A DNA stretch of 64,000 bases from the NCBI GenBank assembly GCA_902795065.1, contig CADBJR010000001.1, positions 62,001 to 126,000 of the forward strand, in the 5' to 3' direction. Made by a program: the position numbers and the translations under genes. The stretch is from an uncultured Coriobacteriaceae bacterium (GTDB lineage Bacteria; Actinomycetota; Coriobacteriia; Coriobacteriales; Atopobiaceae). The notes beneath the pieces are model-generated. The model had not been told where the DNA came from, ran no database searches, and worked only from the letters and a program-made list of their open reading frames with translations. Of this stretch, positions 18,118-28,326 are shown in pieces (the first letter of the stretch is position 1; each line of letters starts with the position of its first letter).

Positions 18118-19134
18118 ATGGCTGATAGACGGCTGCTCGAGGCCCTGGTGGGCCCCGATTCCGATGGCATGCGGCTCGACGCGTACCTCGCAGCCCTCGA
18201 CGGAGCGCCGTCGCGCTCCGCATGCGCCAAGCTCGTCGAGCAGGGCTCCGTCACCATTAACTCCACGCTCGCCACATCCAAGAGCGAGAAGGTCCTGCTT
18301 GGCGATCGCATCCAGGCTGTGCTGCCCGACGTCCCCGAGGCGGGAGGCCTGCTCGCGCCCAACCACAACATCCCGCTCGATATCCGCTTCGAGGACGACC
18401 ACCTCATCGTGCTCTCCAAGCAGATCGGCCTCGTATGCCACCCGAGCCCCGGCCATATCGATGATACCCTCGCCAATGCGCTTGTCGCCCATTGCGGCTA
18501 CGCCCATCTGGGCAAGCTGCAGGGCGAGGATCGCCCCGGCATCGTGCACCGCCTCGACATGGATACGACCGGCCTCATGCTGTGCGCCAAGAGCGATGAG
18601 GTGCAGGGTGCGCTGCAGGACCTCATACGGCTCCGCGTGCTCGATCGCCGCTACATCACGCTCGTGCACGGCTACGTCGCCCCCGACGAGGGCACTATCG
18701 AGACGGGCATCGCGCGCTCGCGCCGCGACCCGCTGCGCATGTGCGTCTCCAACGACCCGACGGCACGCGAGGCGATCACCACGTTCCGCACCCTCGAGCG
18801 CTTCGAGGCGGGACGCGCGGACGAGGGCTACAGCCTTCTCGAATGCCACCTCTACACGGGCCGCACGCATCAGATCCGCGTGCACATGCGTCATGCTGCG
18901 CATCCGCTCGTGGGAGATCCGCTTTACGGGAAGGGCGCCGAACGGCAGAACCTGGGGCTCACCCGCCAGTTCCTCCATTCGTGGAGCGTTGCCTTCGACC
19001 ACCCCGTGACGGGGGAGCATATCGCCCTCACCGACCGGTTGCCCGAAGACCTTTCAGATGCGCTCGCCTCGCTCTCCGACCGCTCGATGGGACGCACCCC
19101 GGCGGGGGAGGAGGTCTGTCCGCGGATCGCGTAG
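18118..19134 (+). CDS. RluA/RluD-family 23S rRNA pseudouridine synthase
   Basis: This 338-residue enzyme isomerises uridine to pseudouridine in rRNA. An S4-like RNA-binding domain (SRSACAKLVEQGSVTIN) is followed by the catalytic domain with HRLD in GIVHRLDMDTTG; the catalytic Asp is about residue 147. Later motifs are RRYITLVHG and GRTHQIRVHM. ATG 18118 is chosen because GAGGGGAGG lies just upstream; a GTG at 18112 is too close to that site. The exact site (RluD versus RluC type) is not certain. Neighbouring lspA is its usual partner, displaced here by the split-gene locus. Confidence 0.92.
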   Translation: MADRRLLEALVGPDSDGMRLDAYLAALDGAPSRSACAKLVEQGSVTINSTLATSKSEKVLLGDRIQAVLPDVPEAGGLLAPNHNIPLDIRFEDDHLIVLSKQIGLVCHPSPGHIDDTLANALVAHCGYAHLGKLQGEDRPGIVHRLDMDTTGLMLCAKSDEVQGALQDLIRLRVLDRRYITLVHGYVAPDEGTIETGIARSRRDPLRMCVSNDPTAREAITTFRTLERFEAGRADEGYSLLECHLYTGRTHQIRVHMRHAAHPLVGDPLYGKGAERQNLGLTRQFLHSWSVAFDHPVTGEHIALTDRLPEDLSDALASLSDRSMGRTPAGEEVCPRIA

Positions 19135-19223
19135 GGGAGTCTCGTGTATTTCGGCGAGATGCTCCACCGTCCGTTGATAATCGGTAGAATGTTGTGAAAC
19201 CGCCCGCGAGCGTAAGGAGCATC

Positions 19224-20741
19224 ATGGCAACGTTCTTCACCGAGGAATCCCACACCTTTTCCGAGTACCTGCTCGTTCCCGGCTATTCATCTGCCGAGAA
19301 CGTGCCTGCCAACGTCTCGTTGAAGACCCCTCTCGTGAAGTTCAAGCGCGGCGAGGAGCCTGCGCTCTCGCTCAACATCCCCATGACCTCCGCCATCATG
19401 CAGTCGGTCTCCGGTCCGCGCATGGCCGTGGCGCTTGCCCAGGAGGGCGGCGTCTCGTTCATCTACGGCTCCCAGTCCATCGAGGATGAGGCCGCCATGG
19501 TGCGCGAGGTCAAGCGTTCCAAAGCCGGTTTCGTGGTTTCCGAGGTCAACCTGACGCCCGACATGACGCTCGCTCAGGTTATGGAGCTCAAGGAGAAGAG
19601 CGGCTTCTCCACCATGCCCGTCACCGAGGACGGCACCCCCACGGGCAAGCTGCTCGGCATCGTCACCAGCCGCGACTACCGCCCCAGCCGCGATTCCAGG
19701 AGCAAGCTCGTCCGCGACTTCATGACGCCGCGCGAGAAGCTCATCGTGGGCTACGAGGACACCACCCTCAAGGTTGCCAACGACATCATCTGGGACCACA
19801 AGCTCAACACGCTCCCCATCGTCGACAAGGACGGGAACCTGATGAGCCTCGTGTTCCGCAAGGACTACGATTCCCACAAGTCCAACCCGCTCGAGCTGCT
19901 CGACCAGCACAAGCGCTACGTTGTGGGCGCGGGCATCAACACGCGTGACTTCGAGAAGCGCGTCCCCGCATTGGTTGAGGCCGGCGCCGACGTGCTGTGC
20001 ATCGACTCCTCCGAGGGCTTCTCCGAGTGGCAGAAGATCACCCTCGCCTGGATCCGCGAGCAGTACGGCGACAAGGTCAAGGTGGGCGCCGGCAACGTGG
20101 TCGATGCCGAGGGCTTCCGCTTCCTCGCCGACTGCGGTGCGGACTTCGTGAAGGTCGGCATCGGCGGCGGCTCGATCTGCATCACCCGCGAGCAGAAGGG
20201 CATCGGCCGCGGCCAGGCCTCCGCGCTCATCGACGTCTGCCGCGCCCGCGACGAGCATTTCGAGGAGACGGGCGTCTACGTGCCCGTGTGCTCCGACGGC
20301 GGCATCGTCTATGACTACCACATGACGCTCGCGCTGGCCATGGGCGCCGACTTCCTCATGCTGGGCCGCTACTTCGCCCGCTTCGACGAGAGCCCCACGC
20401 GCCGCGTGAGCGTGAACGGCTCCTACATGAAGGAGTACTGGGGCGAGGGCTCCGCGCGCGCCCGCAACTGGCAGCGCTACGACCTGGGCGGCGAGAAGAA
20501 GGGCCTCTCCTTCGTGGAGGGCGTCGACTCCTACGTGCCCTACGCCGGCCCGCTCAAGGAGAACGTGCAGGGGTCGCTGCTCAAGGTGCGCTCCACGATG
20601 TGCAACTGCGGTGCGCTCACGCTGCCCGAGCTGCGCGACAAGGCCAAGCTCACGCTCGTCTCCGCCACGTCGCTCGTCGAGGGCGGTGCGCACGACGTCG
20701 TGCTCAAGGATGCCGACCAGAGCATCAACTTCCGCGCATAG
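19224..20741 (+). CDS. guaB: IMP dehydrogenase
   Basis: It converts IMP to XMP with NAD+, the first dedicated step to GMP. The 505-residue protein has the TIM-barrel split by a pair of CBS domains (about residues 100-220; [30 protein letters not shown]). The catalytic Cys319 is in [15 protein letters not shown], a variant of the more common GPGSICTTR loop. SDGGI(V) and the flap [11 protein letters not shown] follow. AAGGAGC before ATG 19224 sets the start. The loop variant marks a distinct IMPDH subgroup but keeps the key residues. Confidence 0.92.
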   Translation: MATFFTEESHTFSEYLLVPGYSSAENVPANVSLKTPLVKFKRGEEPALSLNIPMTSAIMQSVSGPRMAVALAQEGGVSFIYGSQSIEDEAAMVREVKRSKAGFVVSEVNLTPDMTLAQVMELKEKSGFSTMPVTEDGTPTGKLLGIVTSRDYRPSRDSRSKLVRDFMTPREKLIVGYEDTTLKVANDIIWDHKLNTLPIVDKDGNLMSLVFRKDYDSHKSNPLELLDQHKRYVVGAGINTRDFEKRVPALVEAGADVLCIDSSEGFSEWQKITLAWIREQYGDKVKVGAGNVVDAEGFRFLADCGADFVKVGIGGGSICITREQKGIGRGQASALIDVCRARDEHFEETGVYVPVCSDGGIVYDYHMTLALAMGADFLMLGRYFARFDESPTRRVSVNGSYMKEYWGEGSARARNWQRYDLGGEKKGLSFVEGVDSYVPYAGPLKENVQGSLLKVRSTMCNCGALTLPELRDKAKLTLVSATSLVEGGAHDVVLKDADQSINFRA

Positions 20742-20742
20742 C

Positions 20743-21948
20743 GTGTCCCAGCGCATCAGACTCAACGTTCTCTATGCCGCCATCCAGGCGTTTTACTGGA
20801 TGGCGTGCTGCCCCATCTACGGCTTCGGTGCGGCGTTTCTCCTCGATCTGGGCTTCTCGAGCGTCGATATCGGCATGATGCTCGGCGTCTCCAACATCCT
20901 GGCGGTGCTGCTGCAGCCACCGCTCTCGGCGCTCTCCGATGCCGATAAGCGCTTCTCTCCCATCCGCATAGCCCTTCTGCTCAACGCAGCCGTGCTTGCG
21001 AGCGCGCTGCTCCAGATGGTGCTGCTGCCCAAAGGGCCGCTCATGGCGGTGCTCTGGACGTTCATGGCGACCTGCTCCTTCATGGCCGTCGTATTCATGA
21101 CCGCCGTCAAATTCCAGATCGATGGGGAGGGCGTCGTCGACTTCGGCGTCTGCCGCGCTGCAGGGTCGCTTGCCTGGGGCGTGCTCGCCTCCGGCCTCGG
21201 TTTCGCGATGGAGCGTTTCGGCATCAGGCTCGTGCCCTTCTCGGCCGTTGCGGCCTCCGCAGGCGTCCTCGTGCTCCTCGCGGTGTGCGGCCGAAATGCC
21301 GGGAGGGTAGGCGCACAGGCGCACAGCCCGCGCGACACGGCAGGGCAGGCGAGCACGTGGCCGGAGTTCATCCGCGCCAACCCATGGCTCATGGTGCTGC
21401 TCGTGGGTACCGCCCTCGTGTACCTCCACCATTCGATGGCAAACAACTTCGGCGCGGTCCTGGTCAACAACGTTGGCGGAGACAACTCCGATCTCGGGCT
21501 CATCAGCGCGCTCTCCGCCGTTCTGGAGATTCCCGGGATGGTGCTCTACTCGCGTTTGGAGAAGCGCTTCGGCGCGCGCTCGATCCTCGCGTTCTCGCTC
21601 CTGACGTTCACCATGAAGTCGATCGCGCTCTGGCTTGCGGCGAGTGTCGGGCAGCTCACCTTGGCATTCTCCATCCAGGTGCTCTGCTACGGCCTCTTCA
21701 TGACCTCCACCGTGTCATTCGCCGACCAGATCGTGCGGCCCTGCGACCTCGTGAAGGCCCAGTCGTGCTTCACCCTGGTCACGGTCGTCTCGTCGATCCT
21801 CTCGTCGTTCGTGGGCGGCGCGCTGTTCCAGGCGCTCGGCGCAACGCCTACGCTCGGCGTTGCCGCCGTCACGGCAGCGGTCGGCCTGGCGATCTCCCTC
21901 ATCTCGATCGTTCGTATCAAGCTGGTTCGCGAAGAGGCGGCCCGCTAG
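20743..21948 (+). CDS. MFS transporter (MFS_1-like, about 12 membrane segments)
   Basis: The 401-residue very hydrophobic protein resembles the major facilitator subfamily around 3-phenylpropionate/nucleoside-type permeases, with two six-segment halves and a charged central loop (about residues 190-215). The substrate is unknown. The best start is GTG 20743, one base after the guaB stop, implying translation coupled to guaB; the open frame extends upstream only inside guaB. Its position after guaB hints at a purine or nucleoside link, but that is inference. Confidence 0.78.
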   Translation: MSQRIRLNVLYAAIQAFYWMACCPIYGFGAAFLLDLGFSSVDIGMMLGVSNILAVLLQPPLSALSDADKRFSPIRIALLLNAAVLASALLQMVLLPKGPLMAVLWTFMATCSFMAVVFMTAVKFQIDGEGVVDFGVCRAAGSLAWGVLASGLGFAMERFGIRLVPFSAVAASAGVLVLLAVCGRNAGRVGAQAHSPRDTAGQASTWPEFIRANPWLMVLLVGTALVYLHHSMANNFGAVLVNNVGGDNSDLGLISALSAVLEIPGMVLYSRLEKRFGARSILAFSLLTFTMKSIALWLAASVGQLTLAFSIQVLCYGLFMTSTVSFADQIVRPCDLVKAQSCFTLVTVVSSILSSFVGGALFQALGATPTLGVAAVTAAVGLAISLISIVRIKLVREEAAR

Positions 21949-21949
21949 C

Positions 21950-22414
21950 TCAGCCCAAACCCAGCGTGTCCACGGCCAGCTGGTAGTCGATGCGGTCTGT
22001 GTCGTAGCAGAAGTCGTCGCCGTCTGCGCTTGTGTAGCGGATGAGAGTGCCTGGATTCTCGGGGTTCCCATCGATATCTACCTGCCAGAGCTCCAGCGTG
22101 CTGCCGTCGCCGAACTCGCAGCGCGCCCCACCGGCTTCGGGTACCGTGCTCCGGGGCTTGCCCATGCCCGCGTCGACGATCAACGAAAAGAACCTGTCCG
22201 CAGCGCTGCGCGAGAAGATGCCCTGATGCTCCGCGAAGGACATGCTCTCGGCAAGGTCCTGCTTGAAAGCCTGGTAACGGTGCATCGTGCGGGCCATGTT
22301 GAACAGGGGGACGACCAGGATGGCCGAGAGCACGATGACGCCGACGATGTGGGGGAGAAGCGACCTGTCGCGCCTGCCGCCTGTGGAGGCGGCGCGCTGG
22401 ATGCGATCGTACAT
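21950..22414 (-). CDS. Hypothetical single-pass membrane protein
   Basis: The 154-residue protein has a basic N-terminus (about 25 residues), one membrane segment ([17 protein letters not shown]) and an extracytoplasmic part with no recognised domain. GAAGG before ATG 22414 supports the start. It overlaps nothing and lies 1 bp from the stop of the convergent MFS gene. Function unknown; the architecture is that of a small membrane-anchored exported protein. Confidence 0.7.
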   Translation of the reverse strand: MYDRIQRAASTGGRRDRSLLPHIVGVIVLSAILVVPLFNMARTMHRYQAFKQDLAESMSFAEHQGIFSRSAADRFFSLIVDAGMGKPRSTVPEAGGARCEFGDGSTLELWQVDIDGNPENPGTLIRYTSADGDDFCYDTDRIDYQLAVDTLGLG

Positions 22415-22505
22415 TGCAACCTTCTTTCCAAGCTCTCTTCCGTATGATACCCCGAGGAATTTGACTACAATAGGAATGTTGCTGAACGAGCATTTGGAGG
22501 TTCGC

Positions 22506-25058
22506 ATGGCTGACGAGAAGATTATCCCGGCATACGACGCCGAGGCAATCGAGACCAAGTGGCAGAAGATCTGGGAGGACGAGCACACGTTCAAGGCGCG
22601 TGACGATTCCAGCCGCCCCAAGAAGTACGTCCTCGAGATGTTCCCGTATCCCTCGGGCGACCTGCACATGGGCCACGCGCGCAACTACTCCATCGGCGAC
22701 GCCATGGCTCGCCAAGCCCGTATGCGCGGTTTCGAGGTGCTGCACCCCATGGGCTACGACGCCTTCGGCCTCCCCGCCGAGAACGCCGCCATCAAGCACA
22801 ACACCCAGGCGGGTGCCTGGACGCACCGCAACATGGCGCAGGCAACCGCGACCATGAAGCGCATGGGCTTCTCCTACGACTACGACCGCATGTTCGCCAC
22901 CTGCGATTCCGAGTACTACAAGTGGGGCCAGTGGGCGTTCCTCAAGATGTGGGAGAAGGGCCTGGCCTACCGCGCCACCTCGCCGGTCAACTGGTGCCCG
23001 AGCTGCAATACGGTCCTCGCCAACGAGCAGGTCGTCGACGGAAAGTGCTGGCGCTGCCATTCCGTGCCCGAGAAGCGCGAGCTCTCCCAGTGGTACCTCA
23101 AGATCACCGACTACGCCCAGGAGCTGCTCGACGACCTCGATCAGCTCACCGGCTGGCCCGAGAACGTGAAGGCGCAGCAGCGCAACTGGATCGGTCGCTC
23201 CGAGGGCGCCGAGATCGACTTCGCGCTGGTTGCTGAGGACGGCGTCACGCCCACCGACCGCCTGATCACCGTCTTCACCACGCGTCCCGATACGCTCTAC
23301 GGCACCTCGTTCTTCCTGCTGCCGCCCGAGAGCGCGCTCGCAGCCGAGCTCGTTGCCGGCACCGAGTACGAGCCCGCGTTCCTGGAGCTCAAGAAGAGCG
23401 TCGAGCACGTGTCGTCCGTCGACCGTCAGGGTTCCGAGCGCGAGAAGCACGGCGTGTTCTCCGGCCGCTACGTGGTGAACCCGCTCACCGGCAAACCCAT
23501 GCCCATCTGGATCGCCGACTACATCCTGCTCGACTACGGCACGGGCGCCGTCATGGGCGTGCCCTGCGGCGACCAGCGCGACTTCGAGTTCGCCCGCAAG
23601 TACGGCCTGCCCATCCCGCCCATCATCGCCGAGAAGGACGATCCCCTCTACGAGCAGCTCAAGGATGAGACCGAGCTCAAGGTGACCGATGTGGACTGGG
23701 ACCGCGCCATGGCTGCCGAGGGCTACCTCATCCAGTCCGGCCCGTTCACGGGCATGCTCGGCGGCAAGCACAGCCCCGCCGTCGATGCCATCATCGACTA
23801 CCTGGGCGAGCGCGGCATCGGCCGCAAGACCGTGCAGTTCCGCCTGCGCGACTGGCTCATCAGCCGCCAGCGCTACTGGGGCAACCCCATCCCTATGATC
23901 CACTGCGACTGCTGCGGCGACGTGCCCGTGCCCTATGACCAGCTGCCCGTCCTGCTGCCCGAGAACCTCGACCTCGGCGCCGGCGAGACGCTCGCCGAGT
24001 ATGCGCCGTTCTACGAGACCACGTGTCCCGTCTGCGGCAAGCCCGCCAAGCGCATCACCGATACCATGGATACCTTCACGTGCTCCAGCTGGTATTACCT
24101 TCGCTACTGCGACCCGCATAACGACCAGGAGCCCTTCTCCAAGGCGGCGGTCGACCACTGGATGGGTGTCGACAACTACATCGGCGGCATCGAGCACGCG
24201 ATCCTGCACCTGCTCTACTCGCGCTTCTGGACCAAGGTCATGCGCGACCTGGGCATGATCGACCTCGACGAGCCGTTCATCAACCTGCTCTGCCAGGGCA
24301 TGGTCAAGGATGCCAACGGCGATACCATGAGCAAGTCCAAGGGCAACGTCGTGCCGCCCTCGAGCGTCATCGAGCCCTACGGCGCCGACACCATGCGCCT
24401 CGCGATCCTGTTCATCGCCCCGTCCGAGAAGGACTTCAACTGGGACGAGGAGGTCGTGGCCGGCGCGAACCGCTTCATCAAGCGCGCATGGCGCACCGTG
24501 TGGGGTCTCGCCAACAGCGCTGACAGCTCAGCCGACCTCAATCCCGCCAAGCTCTCCGGGGCTTCCGCAGATCTTTGGCGCCGTCTCAACGAGATGGGCA
24601 TCAAGTGCACGGCCGACTTCGACCGCTACCAGTTCAACACGTCCATCTCCGCCGTGATGGAGCTTGTCAACGACGCGAGCAAGTATCTGGTCGATACGCC
24701 CGAGGATCAGCGCGACGGCGCGCTCTGCGCCCGCGTCGCCCATGACATCGTGGCCATGCTCAGCCCCATCTGCCCGCACTGGGCGGAGGAGCTCTTCCAC
24801 GAGGCGCTCGGCTTTACCGGCTCGATCTACGACGAGCCGTGGCCCGAGTTCGACCCCGAGCAGGCCAAGAGCTCCATGGTAGAGATCGTCGTCCAGATCA
24901 AGGGCAAGGTCCGCGGCCGTGCCATGGTTCCCGCCGACGCCACCAACGCCGAGCTCGAGGAGGCCGCGAAGGCCGCCGCCGCCAACCAGCTCGTCGGCAA
25001 GGACATCAAGAAGGTCATCGTTGTTCCCGGCCGTCTGGTGAACATCGTCGCGATCTAG
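22506..25058 (+). CDS. leuS: Leucyl-tRNA synthetase
   Basis: This 850-residue class I synthetase charges tRNA-Leu. HMGH (54-57) lies in [14 protein letters not shown], and the second signature reads TMSKS (607-611), with Thr where Lys is common. The editing domain ([12 protein letters not shown]) and a zinc-type insert ([20 protein letters not shown]) are present. The start ATG follows TTGGAGG. A TACAAT box at 22466-22471 could be its -10 element, with no good -35. Confidence 0.96.
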   Translation: MADEKIIPAYDAEAIETKWQKIWEDEHTFKARDDSSRPKKYVLEMFPYPSGDLHMGHARNYSIGDAMARQARMRGFEVLHPMGYDAFGLPAENAAIKHNTQAGAWTHRNMAQATATMKRMGFSYDYDRMFATCDSEYYKWGQWAFLKMWEKGLAYRATSPVNWCPSCNTVLANEQVVDGKCWRCHSVPEKRELSQWYLKITDYAQELLDDLDQLTGWPENVKAQQRNWIGRSEGAEIDFALVAEDGVTPTDRLITVFTTRPDTLYGTSFFLLPPESALAAELVAGTEYEPAFLELKKSVEHVSSVDRQGSEREKHGVFSGRYVVNPLTGKPMPIWIADYILLDYGTGAVMGVPCGDQRDFEFARKYGLPIPPIIAEKDDPLYEQLKDETELKVTDVDWDRAMAAEGYLIQSGPFTGMLGGKHSPAVDAIIDYLGERGIGRKTVQFRLRDWLISRQRYWGNPIPMIHCDCCGDVPVPYDQLPVLLPENLDLGAGETLAEYAPFYETTCPVCGKPAKRITDTMDTFTCSSWYYLRYCDPHNDQEPFSKAAVDHWMGVDNYIGGIEHAILHLLYSRFWTKVMRDLGMIDLDEPFINLLCQGMVKDANGDTMSKSKGNVVPPSSVIEPYGADTMRLAILFIAPSEKDFNWDEEVVAGANRFIKRAWRTVWGLANSADSSADLNPAKLSGASADLWRRLNEMGIKCTADFDRYQFNTSISAVMELVNDASKYLVDTPEDQRDGALCARVAHDIVAMLSPICPHWAEELFHEALGFTGSIYDEPWPEFDPEQAKSSMVEIVVQIKGKVRGRAMVPADATNAELEEAAKAAAANQLVGKDIKKVIVVPGRLVNIVAI

Positions 25059-25102
25059 GCTTTGGCCCCGTTCCAGGCGGATAACATACCCGCTTTCAGG
25101 CG

Positions 25103-25133
25103 AATGGCACCGTCCGTTTCGGGTGGTGCCATT
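25103..25133 (+). terminator. Hairpin after leuS
   Basis: AATGGCACC (25103-25111) and GGTGCCATT (25125-25133) form a perfect 9-bp stem with a 13-base loop. No T run follows, so termination may be partial. Confidence 0.55.
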
Positions 25134-25143
25134 AGTATCGTGA

Positions 25144-25233
25144 CGGGGAGAGCTCTGGTTCCACACGGAGGAGCGGCTGCGGTTTCTGGACAGTTGGATC
25201 GGGGAGTGCGAGGCCGATCGCCTTGGAGATGCC
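25144..25233 (+). pseudogene. Possible remnant of a gene end before the GNAT gene
   Basis: From an in-frame TGA at 25141 to the GNAT start the frame reads a plausible protein stretch (ELWFHTEERLRFLDSWIGEC and on), in the same frame as the GNAT gene. It has no start codon or ribosome site and I do not recognise it. It may be the tail of a deleted gene or chance coding-like sequence. Confidence 0.25.
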
Positions 25234-25686
25234 ATGATCGATACTGAGCGACTGAGGATATGCCCCGCATCGCGGGAGCAGATGGAAGCTGCGATTGCCT
25301 CCGAGCAGGATGCCGAGCTCAAGAAGGCATATGCGGAGATGCTGGATGAATGCATCCACAATCCCGATCAATGGGCATGGTACGCCATGTGGATGATCGA
25401 GCTGAAAGACGGAATGCATATCGGCGACCTCTGCTTCAAGGGGCTGCGGGATGACGGCGTCGCGGAGATCGGATACGGGATCCTGGAGGAATACCAAGGG
25501 CGGGGCTATGCAACCGAAGCTGTTCAGGCCGCATGTTGCTGGGCTTTTCAGCATGCAGAGGTAAAGGCGCTGGAAGCAGAGGCGGACGCTGGAAACGCCG
25601 CGTCGCTGAGAGTCCTCGAGAAATGCGGTTTCCGTGCCAACGGGGTCATCGGGGAGGAAGGGCCCCGCTTTTCCCTGTACCGATGA
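25234..25686 (+). CDS. GNAT-family N-acetyltransferase (RimJ/RimL type)
   Basis: The 150-residue protein has the acetyl-CoA fold: an opening IDTERLRICPAS strand, motif A in GYGILEEYQGRGYATEAV (R/Q-x-x-G-x-G/A pattern) and motif B in NAASLRVLEKCGFRANGV. It should acetylate an amino group on a protein or small molecule; the substrate cannot be read. Codons are less G/C-biased than in leuS, and it precedes another gene of similar style, suggesting a small acquired pair. Confidence 0.82.
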   Translation: MIDTERLRICPASREQMEAAIASEQDAELKKAYAEMLDECIHNPDQWAWYAMWMIELKDGMHIGDLCFKGLRDDGVAEIGYGILEEYQGRGYATEAVQAACCWAFQHAEVKALEAEADAGNAASLRVLEKCGFRANGVIGEEGPRFSLYR

Positions 25687-25731
25687 GAGGGCATAATGCA
25701 GCTGTCGTGAGCGCAGGAGTGGTGGTTTGCA

Positions 25732-27096
25732 ATGGAGCGCATGCTTGCCGTCAACGGTACAACCTATCGGATCCTTCGCCTGCTGGGCAAAGGCAAGGGC
25801 GGGTATTCCTATCTTGCGGAAAGCGATGAACGGCAGGTAGTGATCAAGCAGATTCATCACGAGCCCTGCGACTATTACAGCTTCGGGAACAAGATCGAAG
25901 CGGAATTGCATGATTATGAGCGGCTGCAGCGAGCCGGGATACGCATTCCCCGCATGCATGCTTATGACACGAGCGCCGAGCAGATTGTCAAGGACTATAT
26001 CGAGGGGCCGACGGTGATGGAGCTTCTGGAAGCGGGGGCGTCGGTCGAGCCATATCTGCCTCAAGTGCGGGACATGGCGGCAAAGGCCATGGCAGCCGGA
26101 TTGAATATCGACTACTACCCGACCAATTTCGCCCTGCAGGACGGGCGGCTTTGGTACGTGGATTACGAGTGCAACGACTATATGGAGCAGTGGGATTTCG
26201 AGCACTGGGGCCGATTCCACTGGCTGCCCAAGGCGTGCTTCCGCAGCTACCGCGAAGAGGACTACGAGGCGGTTTGCGACTTTCTGATCGCATTGAATCA
26301 AAGGGACAGGACGCACATCAACTGGAACTGGGCGCGATTCGAATGGATGGCGGAGCACCCGGAGTTTGACAGAAGCGCCGTGTCCTCCATCGGTCTCTGG
26401 TGGTCTGAAGGAAGGGTCGTCGGCGCAGCGATCTATGACATGTACTTCGGAGAGGCGTTCTGTGCGACGCTGTCGGATCATGAAGCGCTGTACCCGGAGA
26501 TTCTCGACTATGCCTACCGGGAGCTGAAGGATGATTCCGGACTTGGAATCGCTATCTGCGAAGGGAATGGAGCGGAGATCGAAGCGGCTGAGGCGGCAGG
26601 GTTCGTCTTGGCAGAGCAGCATGAAACGGTGATGCGCCTGGATTTGGACCGCGTGCATCCATCCGATCTTCCGGAAGGGTTCTCCATCTCGGAACTTGAT
26701 CCTCTCCAGGAAGGCTATGACTTCCAATGGCTGTTGTGGCAGGGCTTCGACCACGGGGAGGATCGGGAAGAGTTCGAGCGGGAAGACCCGCTTACCGTGC
26801 AGCACCGCAGGCATCTGAACAAGCACCTCAGCCTGGCCGCTATCTCCCCAGACGGCGACAAGGCAGCCTATTGCTGCGTGTGGTTCCACAAGGACACCGA
26901 TTACGCCTACGTCGAACCGCTTTGCACGGTCCCTTCCTTCCGCAGCAAGGGAATCGCCTCGGCGCTCCTCATGGAAGCTTTGAGCCGGGCAAGGGCGCTC
27001 GGCGCCAAGAGGGCATTCGTCATATCGGACCTGCCGTTTTACGAGAACATCGGCTTCGAAGCTGCGCAGCGCTACGATTTCTTCTGGAAGCCATAG
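25732..27096 (+). CDS. Fusion of a kinase-like domain with a GNAT acetyltransferase region
   Basis: The 454-residue protein has an N-terminal kinase-like fold (about 1-190): glycine loop LLGKGKGGYSYLAE, lysine in VVIKQI, hinge KDYIEG, catalytic loop NIDYYPTNF and metal site VDYECNDY, like RIO/lipopolysaccharide-kinase relatives. Residues about 200-454 hold two GNAT-like modules; the second has the clear acetyl-CoA loop VPSFRSKGIASALLMEAL and FYENIGFE. In Firmicutes I know the kinase part as a stand-alone protein, so the fusion is notable. The start is ATG 25732, with AGGAG 12 bases before. Substrates of either half are unknown; a small-molecule (antibiotic-like) or self-modification role is possible. 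Confidence 0.75.
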   Translation: MERMLAVNGTTYRILRLLGKGKGGYSYLAESDERQVVIKQIHHEPCDYYSFGNKIEAELHDYERLQRAGIRIPRMHAYDTSAEQIVKDYIEGPTVMELLEAGASVEPYLPQVRDMAAKAMAAGLNIDYYPTNFALQDGRLWYVDYECNDYMEQWDFEHWGRFHWLPKACFRSYREEDYEAVCDFLIALNQRDRTHINWNWARFEWMAEHPEFDRSAVSSIGLWWSEGRVVGAAIYDMYFGEAFCATLSDHEALYPEILDYAYRELKDDSGLGIAICEGNGAEIEAAEAAGFVLAEQHETVMRLDLDRVHPSDLPEGFSISELDPLQEGYDFQWLLWQGFDHGEDREEFEREDPLTVQHRRHLNKHLSLAAISPDGDKAAYCCVWFHKDTDYAYVEPLCTVPSFRSKGIASALLMEALSRARALGAKRAFVISDLPFYENIGFEAAQRYDFFWKP

Positions 27097-27166
27097 GCTG
27101 CGCGCCAGGCTCGTTCACAGGATGCGAGCAGGTCAACGATCAGCTGTACGAAACGCGCAGCAGCCC

Positions 27167-28201
27167 TTAGCGGGCGAGATACGCCATGAGCAGGTCGTAG
27201 GTGTTGCGCAGGCCGTCAACGTGCGTGCGCTCGTATCCGTGGCTGTTCGCCGTGCCGGGTCCGATTGCCGCATGGCGGACGTCATGTCCGGCGTAGATGC
27301 TCGTATCGCCGTCTGAGCCGTAGTGCGGCGTGAAGACGTCCATCACGAAGTCAACGCCCGCATCGATGGCGGACGCGCGCAGCTCGTTCGCCATGCCCCA
27401 GTGGTAGGGGAACCGCGAATCCTTGGCGAAGATCGTGACCTTGCGCTCGTCGGAGTTCTGGTCGGGTCCGGTGGGGGCGATGTCGATCGAGAGGATGTCG
27501 CGCACGTCGGAGGGGAGCCATGAGGTGCCGTGTCCGATCTCCTCGAAGACCGCGAAGAAGGCGTAGACCTTGCGGTTGAGAGCGATGCCCTCCTCCTTGA
27601 GGGCCTTCAATGCGGTGAAGAGCACGGCGACGAGGGCCTTGTCGTCCACGAAGCGCGACTTGAGGTAGCCGTTGGCAAGCGTGAAGCGCGGCTCCAGGGC
27701 GATGACATCGCCCGTTTCGATGCCGAGCGAACGCACATCATCAGCGTTCGAGACGTCCTCGTCGAGCACAACGCACACGTTTGTCCGGAAGTCGGGGAGC
27801 ACGTTTCGCAGCTCCTCTTCGGTCACATGGATGGAATTGGGCGTGCGGCAGACGGTTCCCGTGAAGGTGCGGTCATCGCGCGTGTGGATGCGCACGTTCT
27901 CGGTGACGCAGTAGAACGGGTAGAGTCCGCCCACCGGGCAAACATTGAGGGTGCCGTCTGCATTGATATGGCGGACCATGAGGCCGATATCATCAAGATG
28001 GGCGGTTATCACGAGGGGATCTCCAACGCCTCCGATGCTCGCGACGACGCCTCCTTTGTGAACCAGCTCGTAGCTGTAGCCCAGCTCATCGAGCATCGAG
28101 CACGTCAGGGCCTGTATATCCTCGTACCAGCCAGTGGTACTGTCTACGGAAAGAAGCTTCTCGAAGGTCTCGAGGCAGAAGGTTTGGTCGAAAGCGCGCA
28201 T
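27167..28201 (-). CDS. M42-family metallopeptidase (glutamyl aminopeptidase/endoglucanase-type)
   Basis: The 344-residue cytoplasmic dinuclear-metal aminopeptidase has the family ligands: AHLDDIGLMV (His and bridging Asp region), SRFVDDKALV (bridging Asp), the catalytic Glu pair FEEIGHGTSW, and a late SDGDTSIYAG with a His near the C-terminus (SHGYERTH). It forms large self-compartmentalised oligomers in known members. GGAGAGGAA precedes ATG 28201; an ATG at 28207 sits too close to that site. It is divergent from the esterase gene. Confidence 0.9.
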   Translation of the reverse strand: MRAFDQTFCLETFEKLLSVDSTTGWYEDIQALTCSMLDELGYSYELVHKGGVVASIGGVGDPLVITAHLDDIGLMVRHINADGTLNVCPVGGLYPFYCVTENVRIHTRDDRTFTGTVCRTPNSIHVTEEELRNVLPDFRTNVCVVLDEDVSNADDVRSLGIETGDVIALEPRFTLANGYLKSRFVDDKALVAVLFTALKALKEEGIALNRKVYAFFAVFEEIGHGTSWLPSDVRDILSIDIAPTGPDQNSDERKVTIFAKDSRFPYHWGMANELRASAIDAGVDFVMDVFTPHYGSDGDTSIYAGHDVRHAAIGPGTANSHGYERTHVDGLRNTYDLLMAYLAR

Positions 28202-28326
28202 GCACATTCCTCTCCATCGGTGTTCCGTCCACAGTCCATTGTACGTTCAACCACTGCATACCGACGCGCCGTTCACACGACCATGCGTCATACTGGGTTC
28301 CAGCAACCGTGTGAGAAAGGATCGCC

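Noticed and set aside
22287-22505. Upstream extension of leuS by 73 codons
   Set aside because: It overlaps the divergent small membrane protein and its ribosome site. The normal LeuS start follows TTGGAGG at 22506.
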